Assembly: GCF_001544355.1 (NCBI RefSeq)
Contig: NZ_BCQI01000023.1
Coordinates: 1 to 43,220, forward strand
DNA: 43,220 bases
Direction of reading: 5' to 3'
DNA from: Alicyclobacillus acidiphilus NBRC 100859
Lineage (GTDB): Bacteria; Bacillota; Bacilli; Alicyclobacillales; Alicyclobacillaceae
In this document: positions 31,669 to 41,703 of the stretch, piece after piece
Position numbering within the stretch: position 1 is the stretch's first letter
How the letters are laid out: the number at the start of each line of letters is the position of its first letter
The notes under the pieces: generated by a model
Seen by the model: the letters and a program-made list of their open reading frames with translations, nothing else
Databases searched by the model: none
What the model was told of the DNA's origin: nothing
Made by a program: the position numbers and the translations under genes

Positions 31669-33954
31669 TCAAGCGCGTGAACCGGCTGCTTGATTCAGTT
31701 GATCAATGAACTGCCGCAACTGCTCTTCGGTGATCAGGCCTCCGCCGAAGGTGGTGGCGGCGCGTAACGGCATGTATTTCATCAGTGCCATGCCCATTTC
31801 GGGATTGTCCTTCATCGCGTCCATGAAATCCGAGTCGCGCCTGAACGATTCCATGAACTGCTGCAGAATCGGCGCGACCTGGGGATTGGCCAGAACGTCG
31901 CCAATGGTCGAATTCACGTGATAGGTTCGTGCCTTCTCGTGCGTCGATTCCACGTAGATCTGTTCGGTCAACACGATATCCCGCGACGATTTGCCGATGG
32001 CGATCGCAAAATGGCCCGTCTCGACCCGCCAATCCCGAAGGTCCACATCGTAGTACGCGAATGCGCGTTTGCCAAGAGTGAACTCCACCTTCCTCGACTC
32101 TCCCGGCGCCAGTTCCACCTTCGCAAACCCTTTCAGTTCCTTCCTTGGGCGAATGACCGACGATTCGTCATCCGCGACATACAGTTGAACGACCTCTTGA
32201 CCAGTCATCGCTCCCGTATTCTTCACGGTTACCGACACGGCGACGAGCTCGTCGTCACGCATGGCCGTCTTATCCAGGGTCAAGCCGGTATATTCGAACG
32301 TCGTGTAGCTCAATCCGTGTCCAAATGGGAACAGTGGCTCTATGTCCTTCGCCTCGTAATAGCGGTAACCGACAAAGAGGCCTTCTTTGTACTCGACCTT
32401 GTCACCCTCGCCAGGGAAGTTCAAATAGGACGGATTGTGGCTCAACTTTTGCGGGAACGTCTCCGCCAGTTTGCCGGAAGGACTCACATCGCCAAAGAGC
32501 ACGTCGGCAATTGCGCCGCCCAATGCCTGACCGCCGAGGTAACACTCCAGCACGCCCTTCACGTTGTCGAGCCACGGCATCTCAATCGGCGCTCCGTTGC
32601 TGAGGACGACGATCACATTCGGCTGCACCGACGCCACGGCTTCGATGAGGGCCCGGTGGTTGCCGGGGAGCTGGAGGTGATTCCGATCATACCCTTCCGA
32701 CTCGTACCGCTCCGGCAGTCCCGCAAAGACCACGGCCACGTCCGCCTGGCCCGCGATGTCCTTCGCCTCCTGAATCCATTCGGGCTGAACATCGTCTCCG
32801 TCGAGCGAGTATCCCGGCGCATATCTTACGTCGACGTCGACCCCAGCAGCTTTGACCAGTTCTTCGCGAATGTTGTCCAACCGCGTCGGGTTGATGTGTG
32901 AACTGCCGCCTCCTTGGTACCGCGGCGACTCGGCGAACGCACCGACGACGGCAAGGCGGCCTTCCCGCTTGAGCGGTAAAATCGCGTCGGCGTTCTTCAG
33001 CAGGACCATGCTCTCGCGGGCGGCTCGGCGCGCCAACGCATGGTGCGCGTCGGGATCGTACGAAGCATCTGGCTTGCGGGCGTCCACCGCGCGGAACACC
33101 GTCGTCAACAGCCGCTCCACGGCACGATTCAGCACGGCTTCGTCGAGCGCGCCGCTCCGAACCGCTTCGACGATTTTCCGATCCCCGACACCTCCGTTTC
33201 CCGGCATCTCCAGGTCCAACCCGGCCGCGAGGCCAGGGACACGCTCGTTGACAGCGCCCCAGTCGGACACGACGATCCCGTCGAATCCCCACTCATTTCG
33301 GAGAATGTCGGTCAACAGGTAGGCGTTCTCGGAACAAAATTCACCGTTGACGCGATTGTACGCGCACATCACGGTCCAAGGCTGCGCGTGCACGACAGCC
33401 CCTTCAAAACTGGCAAGGTAGATCTCACGGAGAACGCGCTCGTCCACGAGGGCATTCGTCGTCATCCGACGGTGTTCTTGATTGTTCACCGCAAAGTGCT
33501 TCAACGAAGTTCCTACGCCTTGACTCTGCACGCCCTCTATATGCGCAGTCGCAATCTCCGACGACAAATACGGGTCTTCGGAAAAGTACTCGAAATTGCG
33601 CCCGCACAACGGTGATCGCTTGATGTTGGCGGCTGGCCCCAGGAGAACAGCCACGCCCTCCGCCTGACATTCCTCGCCCAGCGCCTTCCCAACCTCCTGA
33701 ATCAACGCTCTGTCCCACGAGCTTGCCAACGCCGCGCCAGAGGGAAAACAGGTCGCAGGGACGCTGTCGTGGAGACCAAGGTGATCGCCCGAGCCAGACT
33801 GTTTGCGCAAGCCGTGCGGTCCATCCGTCAGCATGACAGAAGGAATGTTCAATCGCTCAATCGGCTGCGTGTGCCAAAAGTCCAGTCCTGAACACAAAGC
33901 GGCCTTTTCTTCCAACGTCATCTGCGCAATCAGCGCTTGGATATCCCGAGCCAT
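31669..33954 (-). CDS. GH3 glycoside hydrolase with C-terminal extension
   Basis: 761 residues, cytoplasmic, thermostable beta-glucosidase B-like domain order. Barrel with [14 protein letters not shown] and nucleophile D231 in [13 protein letters not shown]; sandwich domain with [15 protein letters not shown], then [21 protein letters not shown] (acid/base Glu in SEGYDR); fibronectin III-like domain [20 protein letters not shown]. After the usual end (about residue 660) it continues for some 95 residues ([18 protein letters not shown] ... [22 protein letters not shown]), an added helical part found in some bacterial GH3 relatives. ATG 33954 is favoured by GAGGA at 9 bp. Different subgroup from the upstream GH3 gene. 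Confidence 0.96.
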   Translation of the reverse strand: MARDIQALIAQMTLEEKAALCSGLDFWHTQPIERLNIPSVMLTDGPHGLRKQSGSGDHLGLHDSVPATCFPSGAALASSWDRALIQEVGKALGEECQAEGVAVLLGPAANIKRSPLCGRNFEYFSEDPYLSSEIATAHIEGVQSQGVGTSLKHFAVNNQEHRRMTTNALVDERVLREIYLASFEGAVVHAQPWTVMCAYNRVNGEFCSENAYLLTDILRNEWGFDGIVVSDWGAVNERVPGLAAGLDLEMPGNGGVGDRKIVEAVRSGALDEAVLNRAVERLLTTVFRAVDARKPDASYDPDAHHALARRAARESMVLLKNADAILPLKREGRLAVVGAFAESPRYQGGGSSHINPTRLDNIREELVKAAGVDVDVRYAPGYSLDGDDVQPEWIQEAKDIAGQADVAVVFAGLPERYESEGYDRNHLQLPGNHRALIEAVASVQPNVIVVLSNGAPIEMPWLDNVKGVLECYLGGQALGGAIADVLFGDVSPSGKLAETFPQKLSHNPSYLNFPGEGDKVEYKEGLFVGYRYYEAKDIEPLFPFGHGLSYTTFEYTGLTLDKTAMRDDELVAVSVTVKNTGAMTGQEVVQLYVADDESSVIRPRKELKGFAKVELAPGESRKVEFTLGKRAFAYYDVDLRDWRVETGHFAIAIGKSSRDIVLTEQIYVESTHEKARTYHVNSTIGDVLANPQVAPILQQFMESFRRDSDFMDAMKDNPEMGMALMKYMPLRAATTFGGGLITEEQLRQFIDQLNQAAGSRA

Positions 33955-34045
33955 CGATTCCATTCCTCGTTTCCAATTGTGTTGTTGACGCCGCCGTATC
34001 GATGATGGCCGACATCAGCACAGGGCTAGCCTTGGCCAATATCCT

Positions 34046-35686
34046 TCACGGCATCGCCGCCGGCTGATCAGATCCGGCGATATCCCGGAATCGTTCACGC
34101 AACTGGGCTTTCATGAACTTGCCGGTCGATGTTTTAGGAATCTCATCCACAAAGACGATATGCTCAGGCACATACCATTTCGGGAAGTGATCCGACAGGA
34201 TGGCCGCCAACTCCTCTACTGTGGCCGAAGCGCCGGGCTTCAGCACGACGGCGGCCAGAGGCCGCTCCTGCCACTTGGGATCCGGTATGGCAACCACGGC
34301 TGCTTCCGCGACAGCCTCGTGACCCATCAAAGCGTTTTCAAGTGCGACAGAACTGATCCACTCGCCACCCGATTTGATCAAATCTTTGGAACGATCCTTG
34401 ATCTCGATATAGCCCTCCTCGTCAATCGTGGCGATGTCCCCGGTTCGAAACCAACCGTCTTCAGTGAAACTGGTCACCGCATCCGGCATGTCGTAATACG
34501 CGCCGGCAATCCATGGCCCGCGGACCTCCAACTCGCCCATGGTCTGGCCATCCCACGGCGCCTCTCCGTCTTCGCGCGTGATCCGCACATCGACGAAAGG
34601 AACTGCGATACCCTGCTTCGCCTTCCACGTATACACATCATCCTCGGACCTATCCGCCAGCGTCCGTTTGATGAATGCGGCGCTGCCAAGCGGCGATGTC
34701 TCCGTCATGCCCCAAGCGTGCAACACGACGCAACCTTGACTTTCCAGGCGTCGCATGACACCCTCGGGCATCGCCGCTCCACCGACGGCCATCCGTAATC
34801 CGGAGACGTTCCACGTGTTCGGCTGTTTCTCCAGGGCTTGCGCAATGCCAAGCCAAATCGTCGGCACTCCCGCAGTCACCGTGACGCCTTCGGCACTGTA
34901 CAGGTCAAGCAAGCTTTCTGGATCCAGGTGAGGTCCTGGATATACCTGTTTGGCCCCAACCATCGTCGCTGCGAACGGAATGCCCCAACTGTTCACATGG
35001 AACATTGGGACTACCGGACAGACCGTATCTCGATTCGACAGGTTCAACGCGTCCTGCATCACTTCGACCAGCGAGTGAAGCACAAGCGCCCGATGCGAGT
35101 ATACGACGCCTTTCGGCCTGCCCGTCGTCCCCGAGGTGTAGCACATCGCGGCTGGATCGTTTTCGTGAATATGCACGGGCGTATAGCTTCCATACCCAGA
35201 TTCAAGGAAGTTTTCATAGTTTTCGTACCCCGAGGAGGTGTCGACAGGCTGGCCAGTCAAGGGCACGACAAAGACGCGCTCAAACTTCGCGTCTGCCTCA
35301 AACGTCTTCAGCAACGGCAGCAACACATCGTCGATGATCAGAAATCTGTCCTGGGCGTGGTTCGCTATGTAAGCGATTTCTTTCGGGGGTAAACGAAGAT
35401 TCAGTGTGTGCATCACGCCGCCTTGGGCAGGAATTCCAAAGTAGGCCTCAAGGTGCGCGTAGTGGTTCCACATCAGTGTGGCGACGCGATCACCCGGTTT
35501 CAAACCCGCCTTTGCCAACGCGCCTGCCAACTGTTTGGCGCGTTTCACAAAGATTTGGTACGTGTATCGATGAAGCGTCTTGTCCGGCATACGCGATACG
35601 ATTTCCGTGTTTCTGAAATAGCGCTCTGCTCTGTCTAGGAAGTGTGTCAATGTCAACTCGTACGACATCATGGTGGACTGAATCAA
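34046..35686 (-). CDS. Medium/long-chain fatty acid-CoA ligase
   Basis: 546 residues, adenylate-forming (ANL) enzyme making acyl-CoA from fatty acid, ATP and CoA. AMP-binding motif [17 protein letters not shown] (about 182-198), the [13 protein letters not shown] motif, [31 protein letters not shown] (hinge), and the C-terminal [10 protein letters not shown] with the catalytic Lys. The TTG start at 35686 is set by GGAGGG 6 bp upstream; an earlier TTG would overlap that site. It may feed beta-oxidation or salvage; the N-terminal [19 protein letters not shown] is typical of FadD-like proteins. About 250 bp lie before the next gene. Confidence 0.95.
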   Translation of the reverse strand: MIQSTMMSYELTLTHFLDRAERYFRNTEIVSRMPDKTLHRYTYQIFVKRAKQLAGALAKAGLKPGDRVATLMWNHYAHLEAYFGIPAQGGVMHTLNLRLPPKEIAYIANHAQDRFLIIDDVLLPLLKTFEADAKFERVFVVPLTGQPVDTSSGYENYENFLESGYGSYTPVHIHENDPAAMCYTSGTTGRPKGVVYSHRALVLHSLVEVMQDALNLSNRDTVCPVVPMFHVNSWGIPFAATMVGAKQVYPGPHLDPESLLDLYSAEGVTVTAGVPTIWLGIAQALEKQPNTWNVSGLRMAVGGAAMPEGVMRRLESQGCVVLHAWGMTETSPLGSAAFIKRTLADRSEDDVYTWKAKQGIAVPFVDVRITREDGEAPWDGQTMGELEVRGPWIAGAYYDMPDAVTSFTEDGWFRTGDIATIDEEGYIEIKDRSKDLIKSGGEWISSVALENALMGHEAVAEAAVVAIPDPKWQERPLAAVVLKPGASATVEELAAILSDHFPKWYVPEHIVFVDEIPKTSTGKFMKAQLRERFRDIAGSDQPAAMP

Positions 35687-35930
35687 AGAATGACCCTCCA
35701 ATCATGAAAACCGATGTTGCAGACACGTTCAGCAGCATACTTGATTGGCTTCTATGTTTTCTAAGTTTATTCGGCGAGACCTCATTCAAGTCGTTTCATC
35801 ATGGTGAGCTTGTACTCACCCCGACTATATCCCAATCATTCTGGAATGTATAGGATCAAATAGAATCGTTTGACGCACTCCACATATTGGCCGGCCAGGA
35901 GCCCGCCCAAGCCGGGCGTACGAAGAGAAC

Positions 35931-35959
35931 AACGCGTCAAACCTCCAGCTTGACGCGTT
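35931..35959 (-). terminator. Hairpin overlapping the MATE stop codon
   Basis: AACGCGTCAA (35931-35940) and TTGACGCGTT (35950-35959) form a perfect 10-bp stem with 9-base loop. The MATE stop codon (35937-35939) lies inside one arm. Leftward, the stem is followed by GTTCTCTTC, a weak U-tract. Confidence 0.55.
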
Positions 35960-37295
35960 TCCAGCCGCCGTGGAAGTAATAAATCAAAAGCAAGATATCC
36001 GACACTAAGAAACCGAGCGGGAAACTCCACCAGATCCAATCGATCCCGGCATACGCGGCCATGATGTACGAGAACGGGATTCGCACCAGCCAGAGCGAAA
36101 TGAAGGAAATCAGAAGGGGAAACAACACCGCTCCAGTCGAACGCACCGTGCTGACGAGGATGTTCATGACCCCAAACAGAATAAAGCTCCACGCCGTGAT
36201 ATCATTCACTCGCATACCAAGCGAAACAACCGATTCGTCCGTGATAAACAGGTGCAACACGTCCCGGTTAAAGATGTAGACCAGGCCCGCCAGCGCTCCC
36301 GTCATGACCAGATTGTACACGAGGCCCGCTTGGAACGTTCGCGTCACCCGGTCCCACCGATTGGCGCCAACGTTCTGCGAGCAGATATTCGACACGGACG
36401 CGCCGATGGCCATGGCGGGCATGCTGATATAGTTTGTAATGTTCATCGACGCGCTGAATGCAGCAACCGCCGCGGAGCCAAACGTGTTCACCAAGTCGAT
36501 CAACGCCATCGAACTCGTCGATACGACCAGCATCTGCAAACCCATCGACATCCCGCGCTGCAACATCAACCGCATGAGCTGCGCGCTCGGGGCCAGATAC
36601 CGAAATTCCCGGCCGCGAAGCGCCAGAGGATGTTGTCGAACATACAGAAATACCAGCATGCTCGACAACGCAACGATTTGCGCGGATAAGGTGGCTGTCG
36701 CGGAGCCTGAGATGCCCATTTTCGGAAATGGACCAAGGCCGAAGATCAGCACCGGATTCATACCGGTATCGATGATGACCGCCAACAACATAAAGTAGAA
36801 CGGCGTCCTCGCGTCGCCGGAACCGCGCAACACCATCGTCAGAAAGTTGTACAGGTTGGAAAACGGCACGGTCAGAATGAAGATTCGCAGATACGCCATC
36901 GCATACGGCATGACACTCGGCGGCGTGTGAAGCAAATCCAGCAGATTTTTTGCGAATATTTCACTGAGAACGGTTACAACGACGGAAAACAGAACGAAGA
37001 ATGTGAAACCAGTCCCAATCACTCGCTTCGCTTCGTCGAAGCGCTTGGCTCCGTAGTTTTGTCCGACCGCGATCGACGACGCCATCGCGATACCGAACGT
37101 GAGGCTGAAAATCAAAAAGTTGATGTTGTTCACGTTCGCGGTTCCAGCAAAGGCGTTTGCCCCCAGGTCGTGACCGACCCATATCGAATTGATAGTCCCG
37201 TTCAGCGACTGCATGATATTTGAGAACAACAAGGGCAAAGAAAACAAGAAAACCGTCTTGTATATCGGCCCTTCCGTCAGTTGCGTGCGTTCCAT
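35937..37295 (-). CDS. MATE family efflux transporter
   Basis: 452 residues, twelve membrane segments in two halves. The two MATE halves begin with YKTVFLFSLPLLFSNIMQSLNGTINSIWVGHDLGANAFAG and FSASMNITNYISMPAMAIGASVSNICSQNVGANRWDRV; the motif GQNYGAKRFDEAKR has its counterpart in NVGANRWDRVTR. It exports cationic drugs or metabolites with Na+ or H+. ATG 37295 follows GGAGGC at 5 bp. It is alone, divergent from the GH43 gene with a 183-bp intergenic region. Confidence 0.95.
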   Translation of the reverse strand: MERTQLTEGPIYKTVFLFSLPLLFSNIMQSLNGTINSIWVGHDLGANAFAGTANVNNINFLIFSLTFGIAMASSIAVGQNYGAKRFDEAKRVIGTGFTFFVLFSVVVTVLSEIFAKNLLDLLHTPPSVMPYAMAYLRIFILTVPFSNLYNFLTMVLRGSGDARTPFYFMLLAVIIDTGMNPVLIFGLGPFPKMGISGSATATLSAQIVALSSMLVFLYVRQHPLALRGREFRYLAPSAQLMRLMLQRGMSMGLQMLVVSTSSMALIDLVNTFGSAAVAAFSASMNITNYISMPAMAIGASVSNICSQNVGANRWDRVTRTFQAGLVYNLVMTGALAGLVYIFNRDVLHLFITDESVVSLGMRVNDITAWSFILFGVMNILVSTVRSTGAVLFPLLISFISLWLVRIPFSYIMAAYAGIDWIWWSFPLGFLVSDILLLIYYFHGGWKRVKLEV

Positions 37296-37429
37296 ATGGC
37301 GCCTCCGTTCAAGACTAATAGCCTTCACATATTACAATCTATCCGGCACCAACGGCAATAGCAGTCAAGGTGCAAATCTGTCACGACGATTCGCCTCGGA
37401 GCGCATATACAAAACCGACAGACATTCGC

Positions 37430-37435
37430 TATAAT
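37430..37435 (+). promoter_or_regulatory. Candidate -10 element for the GH43 gene
   Basis: TATAAT consensus, 44 bp upstream of the GH43 ATG in AT-rich DNA. No good -35 at 17 bp; an activator or an alternative sigma may be needed. GGAG at 37465-37468 is the ribosome site. Confidence 0.5.
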
Positions 37436-37478
37436 CTATTTGTTTGTATTTTAAACTATTTTTTGGAGCGGATAGACG

Positions 37479-38462
37479 ATGAAACATTCTGAACCGAATA
37501 AACCTTTAGTAACCCATATTTTCACAGCCGATCCCTCTGCGCACGTCTTTGAAGGAAAGCTCTATATTTATCCTTCTCATGACCTCGATCACAATGGCCC
37601 ATCGAACGACAATGGCGACCAGTACGCCATGGAAGACTACCACATTTTGTCGATGGACGATCCCACTGCCCCTTGTGTCGACCACGGGGAAGCGCTTCAC
37701 TTGAGGGATATCCCATGGGCCAGCAAGCAACTTTGGGCTCCTGATGCGGCATACAAAAACAATACGTATTATTTATTTTTCCCGGCGAGGGACAAAAATG
37801 GCATCTTCAGAATTGGCGTGGCGACGAGCCCGAACCCCACAGGCCCCTTTACGCCGGAAGAAAACTACATACCCGGCAGCTTCAGCATCGATCCGGCTGT
37901 GCTCGTCGACGACGATGGCAGAGCATATATGTACTTTGGCGGTCTTTGGGGAGGCCAGTTGGAGAAATGGCAAACAGGGACGTTCCAGCCTGATGCCACA
38001 GGTCCAGCTCCGACGGAACCCGCGCTGGGACCGCGCGTGGCCGAGTTGAGCGACGATATGCTGACCTTCAAGCATGCACCGAAGGAAATCTCCATTGTCG
38101 ATGAACATGGACAGCCAATTCTTGCTTGCGACGAAGACCGAAGGTATTTTGAAGGACCATGGGTCCACAAATACAATGGACGCTACTACTTGTCCTACTC
38201 CACAGGCACAACCCACAAGATCGTCTACGCGGTCAGTGAAAGTCCACAAGGACCATTTGTGTTCAAAGGCACCATTCTCAATCCCGTGATCGGTTGGACG
38301 ACACACCATTCGATTGTACAGTTCCGAGATACGTGGTACCTGTTTTATCACGACTGCTCGTTATCCAACGGTGTGGATCACAAACGCAGCGTCAAGTACA
38401 CCGAATTGCACTATAACGAAGACGGCACCATCCAGACGATTGACCCGTACGGCGAAGGCTGA
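37479..38462 (+). CDS. GH43 glycoside hydrolase (arabinofuranosidase/xylosidase type)
   Basis: 327 residues, no signal peptide, single five-bladed beta-propeller. The three GH43 catalytic carboxylates are visible: D18 (FTADPSAHVFEGKLYIYPSHD), D138 (SIDPAVLVDDDGRAYMYFG) and E225 (RYFEGPWVHKYNGRYYLSYS). It releases arabinose or xylose from plant-polymer oligosaccharides inside the cell. The GH43 subfamily, and so the substrate, is not certain. Downstream a strong terminator closes the unit. Confidence 0.94.
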   Translation: MKHSEPNKPLVTHIFTADPSAHVFEGKLYIYPSHDLDHNGPSNDNGDQYAMEDYHILSMDDPTAPCVDHGEALHLRDIPWASKQLWAPDAAYKNNTYYLFFPARDKNGIFRIGVATSPNPTGPFTPEENYIPGSFSIDPAVLVDDDGRAYMYFGGLWGGQLEKWQTGTFQPDATGPAPTEPALGPRVAELSDDMLTFKHAPKEISIVDEHGQPILACDEDRRYFEGPWVHKYNGRYYLSYSTGTTHKIVYAVSESPQGPFVFKGTILNPVIGWTTHHSIVQFRDTWYLFYHDCSLSNGVDHKRSVKYTELHYNEDGTIQTIDPYGEG

Positions 38463-38483
38463 GCATGCACGACATCACGCAAG

Positions 38484-38515
38484 CGGCTGGTCCGCTGTCA
38501 GGACCAGCCGTTTCC
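38484..38515 (+). terminator. Rho-independent terminator after GH43
   Basis: Perfect 10-bp stem CGGCTGGTCC/GGACCAGCCG with 7-base loop, followed by TTTCCTTCCTT, 22 bp after the GH43 stop. Confidence 0.85.
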
Positions 38516-38556
38516 TTCCTTGTCACGAGACCTGCAACCTGAGGATCCGATGAACA

Positions 38557-39189
38557 CTAATCAGCCGTCTGCGTTCCTTCAGGCATTCGCACTGAATGCC
38601 CCCTTTCCAACACCGGATTGGACAGCCATGTCACAAAAAGAGCAACGAGGCTTATCCCCAGAACCGGAATTAACCCCCGGAGGAGAATCGCATAACAGCC
38701 AACAATGACTACCAGCAACAACGAGATCATTGGCTGCGTCCCGACGAGCACAGCTGCGATACGGATATATTGAAACGCGTTCGCTTTGTAATGACTCATG
38801 ACCGGAAAGATATACACCACGTTCATCAAATAGAACATCGCCACCAAAAGACTTGGAATGATGGCTAGATAACCTATCAACGAGTGGCGATGTAACAGAT
38901 GGCTTATATCTACAACTAGGATACAAGCTGCAGCACCATATATCAGACCGACGATATTGGAGGAGACAAATTCTCCACGAAACGTTTTCCAATATACGGA
39001 TGCAATCTTGATATCAAATCTTCCTCTCGACCATGCCCTCGTAACGGAGAACAGCCCCACCATGGCTGGCATCACACCGAATATCCCAGCCCCTAAACAT
39101 GTGAAGACAAGCAAAAGGAGACTGGCCACCACAATTCGCACAATCCACTGCGTACCAAGTGATATGAACCGGAATCCAAATGTGTCCAC
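38557..39189 (-). CDS. yesL: YesL family (DUF624) membrane protein
   Basis: 210 residues, about five membrane segments: WIVRIVVASLLLLVFTCLGAGIFGVMPAM, GFLVSDIL-like later segments, ISLLLVVIVGCYAILLRGLIPVLG. The DUF624 hallmark GVMPAMVGLFSVTRAW is present. In Bacillales yesL-type genes usually sit with plant-sugar ABC transporters and are thought to aid transport or its regulation. GTG 39189 follows AAGGGG at 7 bp. Last gene of the SDR-isomerase-ThuA-YesL unit. Confidence 0.9.
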   Translation of the reverse strand: MDTFGFRFISLGTQWIVRIVVASLLLLVFTCLGAGIFGVMPAMVGLFSVTRAWSRGRFDIKIASVYWKTFRGEFVSSNIVGLIYGAAACILVVDISHLLHRHSLIGYLAIIPSLLVAMFYLMNVVYIFPVMSHYKANAFQYIRIAAVLVGTQPMISLLLVVIVGCYAILLRGLIPVLGISLVALFVTWLSNPVLERGHSVRMPEGTQTAD

Positions 39190-39231
39190 TCTTGTTCCCC
39201 TTTTCGAAAAGCATATTGACGTTACGAAACG

Positions 39232-39942
39232 TCAACGCTCGACGTTCACATTGGAATTGTCAGCGAACTGTTCTGCCACACACCATGCTAGCGAACGAGC
39301 CAAGAGTCTTTGCATCTGTTCATGGCGCAGGGCCTCATTAGAGTGAGCCGGAGTTATGCAGCAGACTCGCCCCTGCCCGAACTGATGGCACCAACCTGCA
39401 ATCGATTCTCCATCGTTCGATTTGGAGCGCAGAAAGATCCGTGTCTCCTCCGATCGAACAGACACGAAATAATGCTCATCGCGAAATTCAAAGGCATCGA
39501 TACCACTGACAATGAAGTCACCCGCGATGTCACTCTCACCTGATGCGCATGGCACATATGTGACGATGGCATTCTCTTTCGGATGCCATTCGAAATGTCC
39601 TCGCAACATGTCGGTATACATGCCAGGAACGGGATACGAAGCCATTCCAGCGTGCCATGCCAGCCACGATCCACCAGATTGGACATAGCCTACGATGGCA
39701 TCCTCAATTGCCTGGGTCATCCAAGTGCGCGGATTCTCATGTTGGGGATCGACTCGATCTTCCCGATAAATCACGACTGCGGCCGGAGATGAACCGAGGC
39801 TCTTTTCGAGAGAATCATGTTGAATGAACTCCAGCCGATATCCCAATGATTCCAAGCCGGAGAACGCTTGTTTTAGGGCCTCTTTGATGCCGTCCCCCTG
39901 ATGATAATAGTCTCCGACGATAGCCAGAATAGACTTGTTCAT
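39232..39942 (-). CDS. ThuA-like domain protein
   Basis: 236 residues of the ThuA/glutamine-amidotransferase-like fold: ILAIVGDYYHQGDGIKEALKQAF, AIEDAIVGYVQSGGSWLAWHAGMASYP, LRGHFEWHPKENAIVTYVP, and GRVCCITPAHSNEALRHEQMQRLLARSLAWC. ThuA-type proteins occur in sugar operons (trehalose, 3-ketoglycosides, disaccharides) next to Gfo/Idh or isomerase genes; the reaction is not settled. The catalytic Cys of true amidotransferases is absent (AWHAG). GAGGAGG lies 8 bp before the ATG, and it follows the isomerase gene by 24 bp. Confidence 0.9.
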   Translation of the reverse strand: MNKSILAIVGDYYHQGDGIKEALKQAFSGLESLGYRLEFIQHDSLEKSLGSSPAAVVIYREDRVDPQHENPRTWMTQAIEDAIVGYVQSGGSWLAWHAGMASYPVPGMYTDMLRGHFEWHPKENAIVTYVPCASGESDIAGDFIVSGIDAFEFRDEHYFVSVRSEETRIFLRSKSNDGESIAGWCHQFGQGRVCCITPAHSNEALRHEQMQRLLARSLAWCVAEQFADNSNVNVER

Positions 39943-39966
39943 ATACGGAACCTCCTCGTCGGATTC

Positions 39967-40749
39967 TTATCGCAAACTTGCCGAGACAGAAAGTTGTCTT
40001 TTCCATGCACGCTTCAAAGTCTCCAATTCCCACGCCACTTCATCGTATTCATTTCCACCAAGTCGGTATTCAACAGATAGATACCCTTGATAATTGCTGC
40101 GCGTCAACAGAGCCGTCTTCTCATCCAGTCGATTCACGATGGTTGGAGTGTGAAAATGAACGTGCATCGCGATCTCGGCGAACATCTCATCACCATTGTC
40201 CGTGTCCTTCACCCAACGCTCCAGGTCGAGCAGAACTCCGTATCCCGGATGATTTACCGCCTTGTACACTTCCATGTTCGTTGCGGGAACCATTGCCGGT
40301 CCCTTGTGGTTTTGGGGACCGACTTTAAACCCGGAATTATATCCGATTTCCGCATACTCTCGATACCTATTGGCGATAAAATCGAATTGCTGTTCCGATA
40401 TTTCGCTGAACTCTGGTCCCATATCGATTCGAACTGTTTTCGCCCCTAGAGTTTCAGCAACACGCAAATATTCCAGGGCGTACTGGTGCTTTTTTTCACG
40501 AACGACTTCGTCATCATCCCAGACGTCGGCGCCATCTATCGCCAGATTCACGAGCGTTAGTTCTCGGTCTTGAAGAGCGTTCTTCAGTCTTTCGATATAA
40601 CCTGTTTCAAGCGACTCAATCATTCCGTTCCAAATGTCAGCCGTCTCCAAGTTGTAGCGAAAACGCATGGACTCGAGATAGCCAAAAATATCTATATCCC
40701 CACGCTCAAACGTAGAGTGGAACGACCAAGATCCTACAGACAGTTTCAT
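39967..40749 (-). CDS. Sugar phosphate isomerase/epimerase-type TIM barrel
   Basis: 260 residues of the xylose isomerase-like TIM barrel (AP_endonuc_2) group: MKLSVGSWSFHSTF, LVNLAIDGADVWDD, GAKTVRIDMGPEFSEI, VGPQNHKGPAM, VLLDLERWVKDTD, MHVHFHTPTI, and YQGYLSVEYRLGG. Metal ligands of the type E/D/H/E are plausible at VNLAIDGAD, QNHKG, LLDLER, HVHFH and SVEYRL. Similar proteins act on inositols, tagatose or ketosugars. AGGAGGA is 7 bp before the ATG. It lies 85 bp after the SDR gene. Confidence 0.88.
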   Translation of the reverse strand: MKLSVGSWSFHSTFERGDIDIFGYLESMRFRYNLETADIWNGMIESLETGYIERLKNALQDRELTLVNLAIDGADVWDDDEVVREKKHQYALEYLRVAETLGAKTVRIDMGPEFSEISEQQFDFIANRYREYAEIGYNSGFKVGPQNHKGPAMVPATNMEVYKAVNHPGYGVLLDLERWVKDTDNGDEMFAEIAMHVHFHTPTIVNRLDEKTALLTRSNYQGYLSVEYRLGGNEYDEVAWELETLKRAWKRQLSVSASLR

Positions 40750-40834
40750 TAATTCTTCCTCCTACTCATTGAGCCTAGTTATTTCGCCTTGTGAGCGTTC
40801 CCCACAATCTAACGACGCGAACAGCGTCATCAAT

Positions 40835-41536
40835 TCAAAGTGGCATCGGATTTCCGAATCGATCGATAAAACGAACTTCAAGCTGATCGTCACCCTCCCA
40901 GTGCAATAGGTCAGATATTGCCGACGCGGCCTCTTCAGCACTGTCAGGAAAATCAGGGCGTCCCATGTCCGTTCGCATGCGACCCGGGTGGACTGCCATA
41001 ACTCGTATTCCAGCCTCCGAAAGATTGTGCCCAAGGATTTGACTGAACATATTCAATGCTGCCTTGGACAAACTGTAACCGTAGCCGTTCTTACCACACG
41101 TCGTAATGCTCCCTGCTTCGGAGGAGATATTGAGTATGGTTCTAGAGCCGGAACCGCTCATAAGAGGCACGAAGTGCTTTACAACTCTCGCGGGCCCTAG
41201 TGTGTTGATGTCGAAGGACCTTAAGACCTGGCCCAAGTCGAGGTCCCTAATATCCTGGTCATGGCCAACAAAAATGGCCGCGTTATTAATAATTGCATCG
41301 ATACGGCCGACCGTGCTGGAGACGTACTTGGCCCCATCCATCACTGCGGCTTCGTTCCCCACGTCCATCTCAATCACATGAAGATTTCGAATACCCGAAT
41401 CCATTTGTAATGCAGTTAATCTCGAACTTGACTCAATGCTGCGACAAGCAGCAACGACTGTATTCCCCCTCCGTAATAACTCCGAAGTTAAGGCGTAACC
41501 CAATCCTCGTGAGGCTCCAACAACCAAGACGACCAT
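40835..41536 (-). CDS. Short-chain dehydrogenase/reductase
   Basis: 233 residues, canonical SDR. Cofactor motif VVGASRGLGYALTSELLRRG (GASRGLG), IDAIINNAAIFVG (NNAx), catalytic ILNISSEAGS and YGYSLSKAALNMFSQ (YxxxK). ATG 41536 follows GGAGGGTGG at 7 bp; the frame is open upstream to 41614 but includes regulatory DNA. First gene of the leftward operon, so the promoter lies in the shared 240-bp region with the binding-protein gene. The likely job is NAD(P)-linked oxidation of a sugar derivative. Confidence 0.93.
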   Translation of the reverse strand: MVVLVVGASRGLGYALTSELLRRGNTVVAACRSIESSSRLTALQMDSGIRNLHVIEMDVGNEAAVMDGAKYVSSTVGRIDAIINNAAIFVGHDQDIRDLDLGQVLRSFDINTLGPARVVKHFVPLMSGSGSRTILNISSEAGSITTCGKNGYGYSLSKAALNMFSQILGHNLSEAGIRVMAVHPGRMRTDMGRPDFPDSAEEAASAISDLLHWEGDDQLEVRFIDRFGNPMPL

Positions 41537-41591
41537 TTTTGTTCCACCCTCCCTGCATACACCCATACAGAAAATCCCTGATATCGTATTC

Positions 41592-41605
41592 GGTAATCGA
41601 TTACA
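41592..41605. promoter_or_regulatory. LacI-type operator 1
   Basis: GGTAATCGATTACA, with the perfect 12-bp palindrome GTAATCGATTAC and a central CG, the hallmark of LacI/GalR family sites. About 56 bp upstream of the leftward SDR gene. A near copy lies at 41743. Confidence 0.6.
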
Positions 41606-41658
41606 AAATAACACAAGTCATTCTTGTTTTAAATAAAAAAATTACAAAATTTTTTGAA

Positions 41659-41672
41659 TGAAAGCGTTGACA
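41659..41672 (+). promoter_or_regulatory. CcpA cre site
   Basis: TGAAAGCGTTGACA agrees with every defined position of the consensus TGWAANCGNTNWCA. Its right end overlaps the -35 hexamer TTGACA (41667-41672), the place expected for CcpA to block transcription initiation of the sugar-transport genes. Confidence 0.8.
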
Positions 41673-41695
41673 TTTTGGTGATTGTGCCATAAAAA
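41667..41695 (+). promoter_or_regulatory. Candidate promoter of the binding-protein operon
   Basis: TTGACA (41667-41672), 17-bp spacer, and TAAAAA at 41690-41695 as -10 (4 of 6 consensus bases). The predicted start near 41702 puts a hairpin at the extreme 5' end of the mRNA. Confidence 0.55.
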
Positions 41696-41703
41696 TAACT
41701 AAC

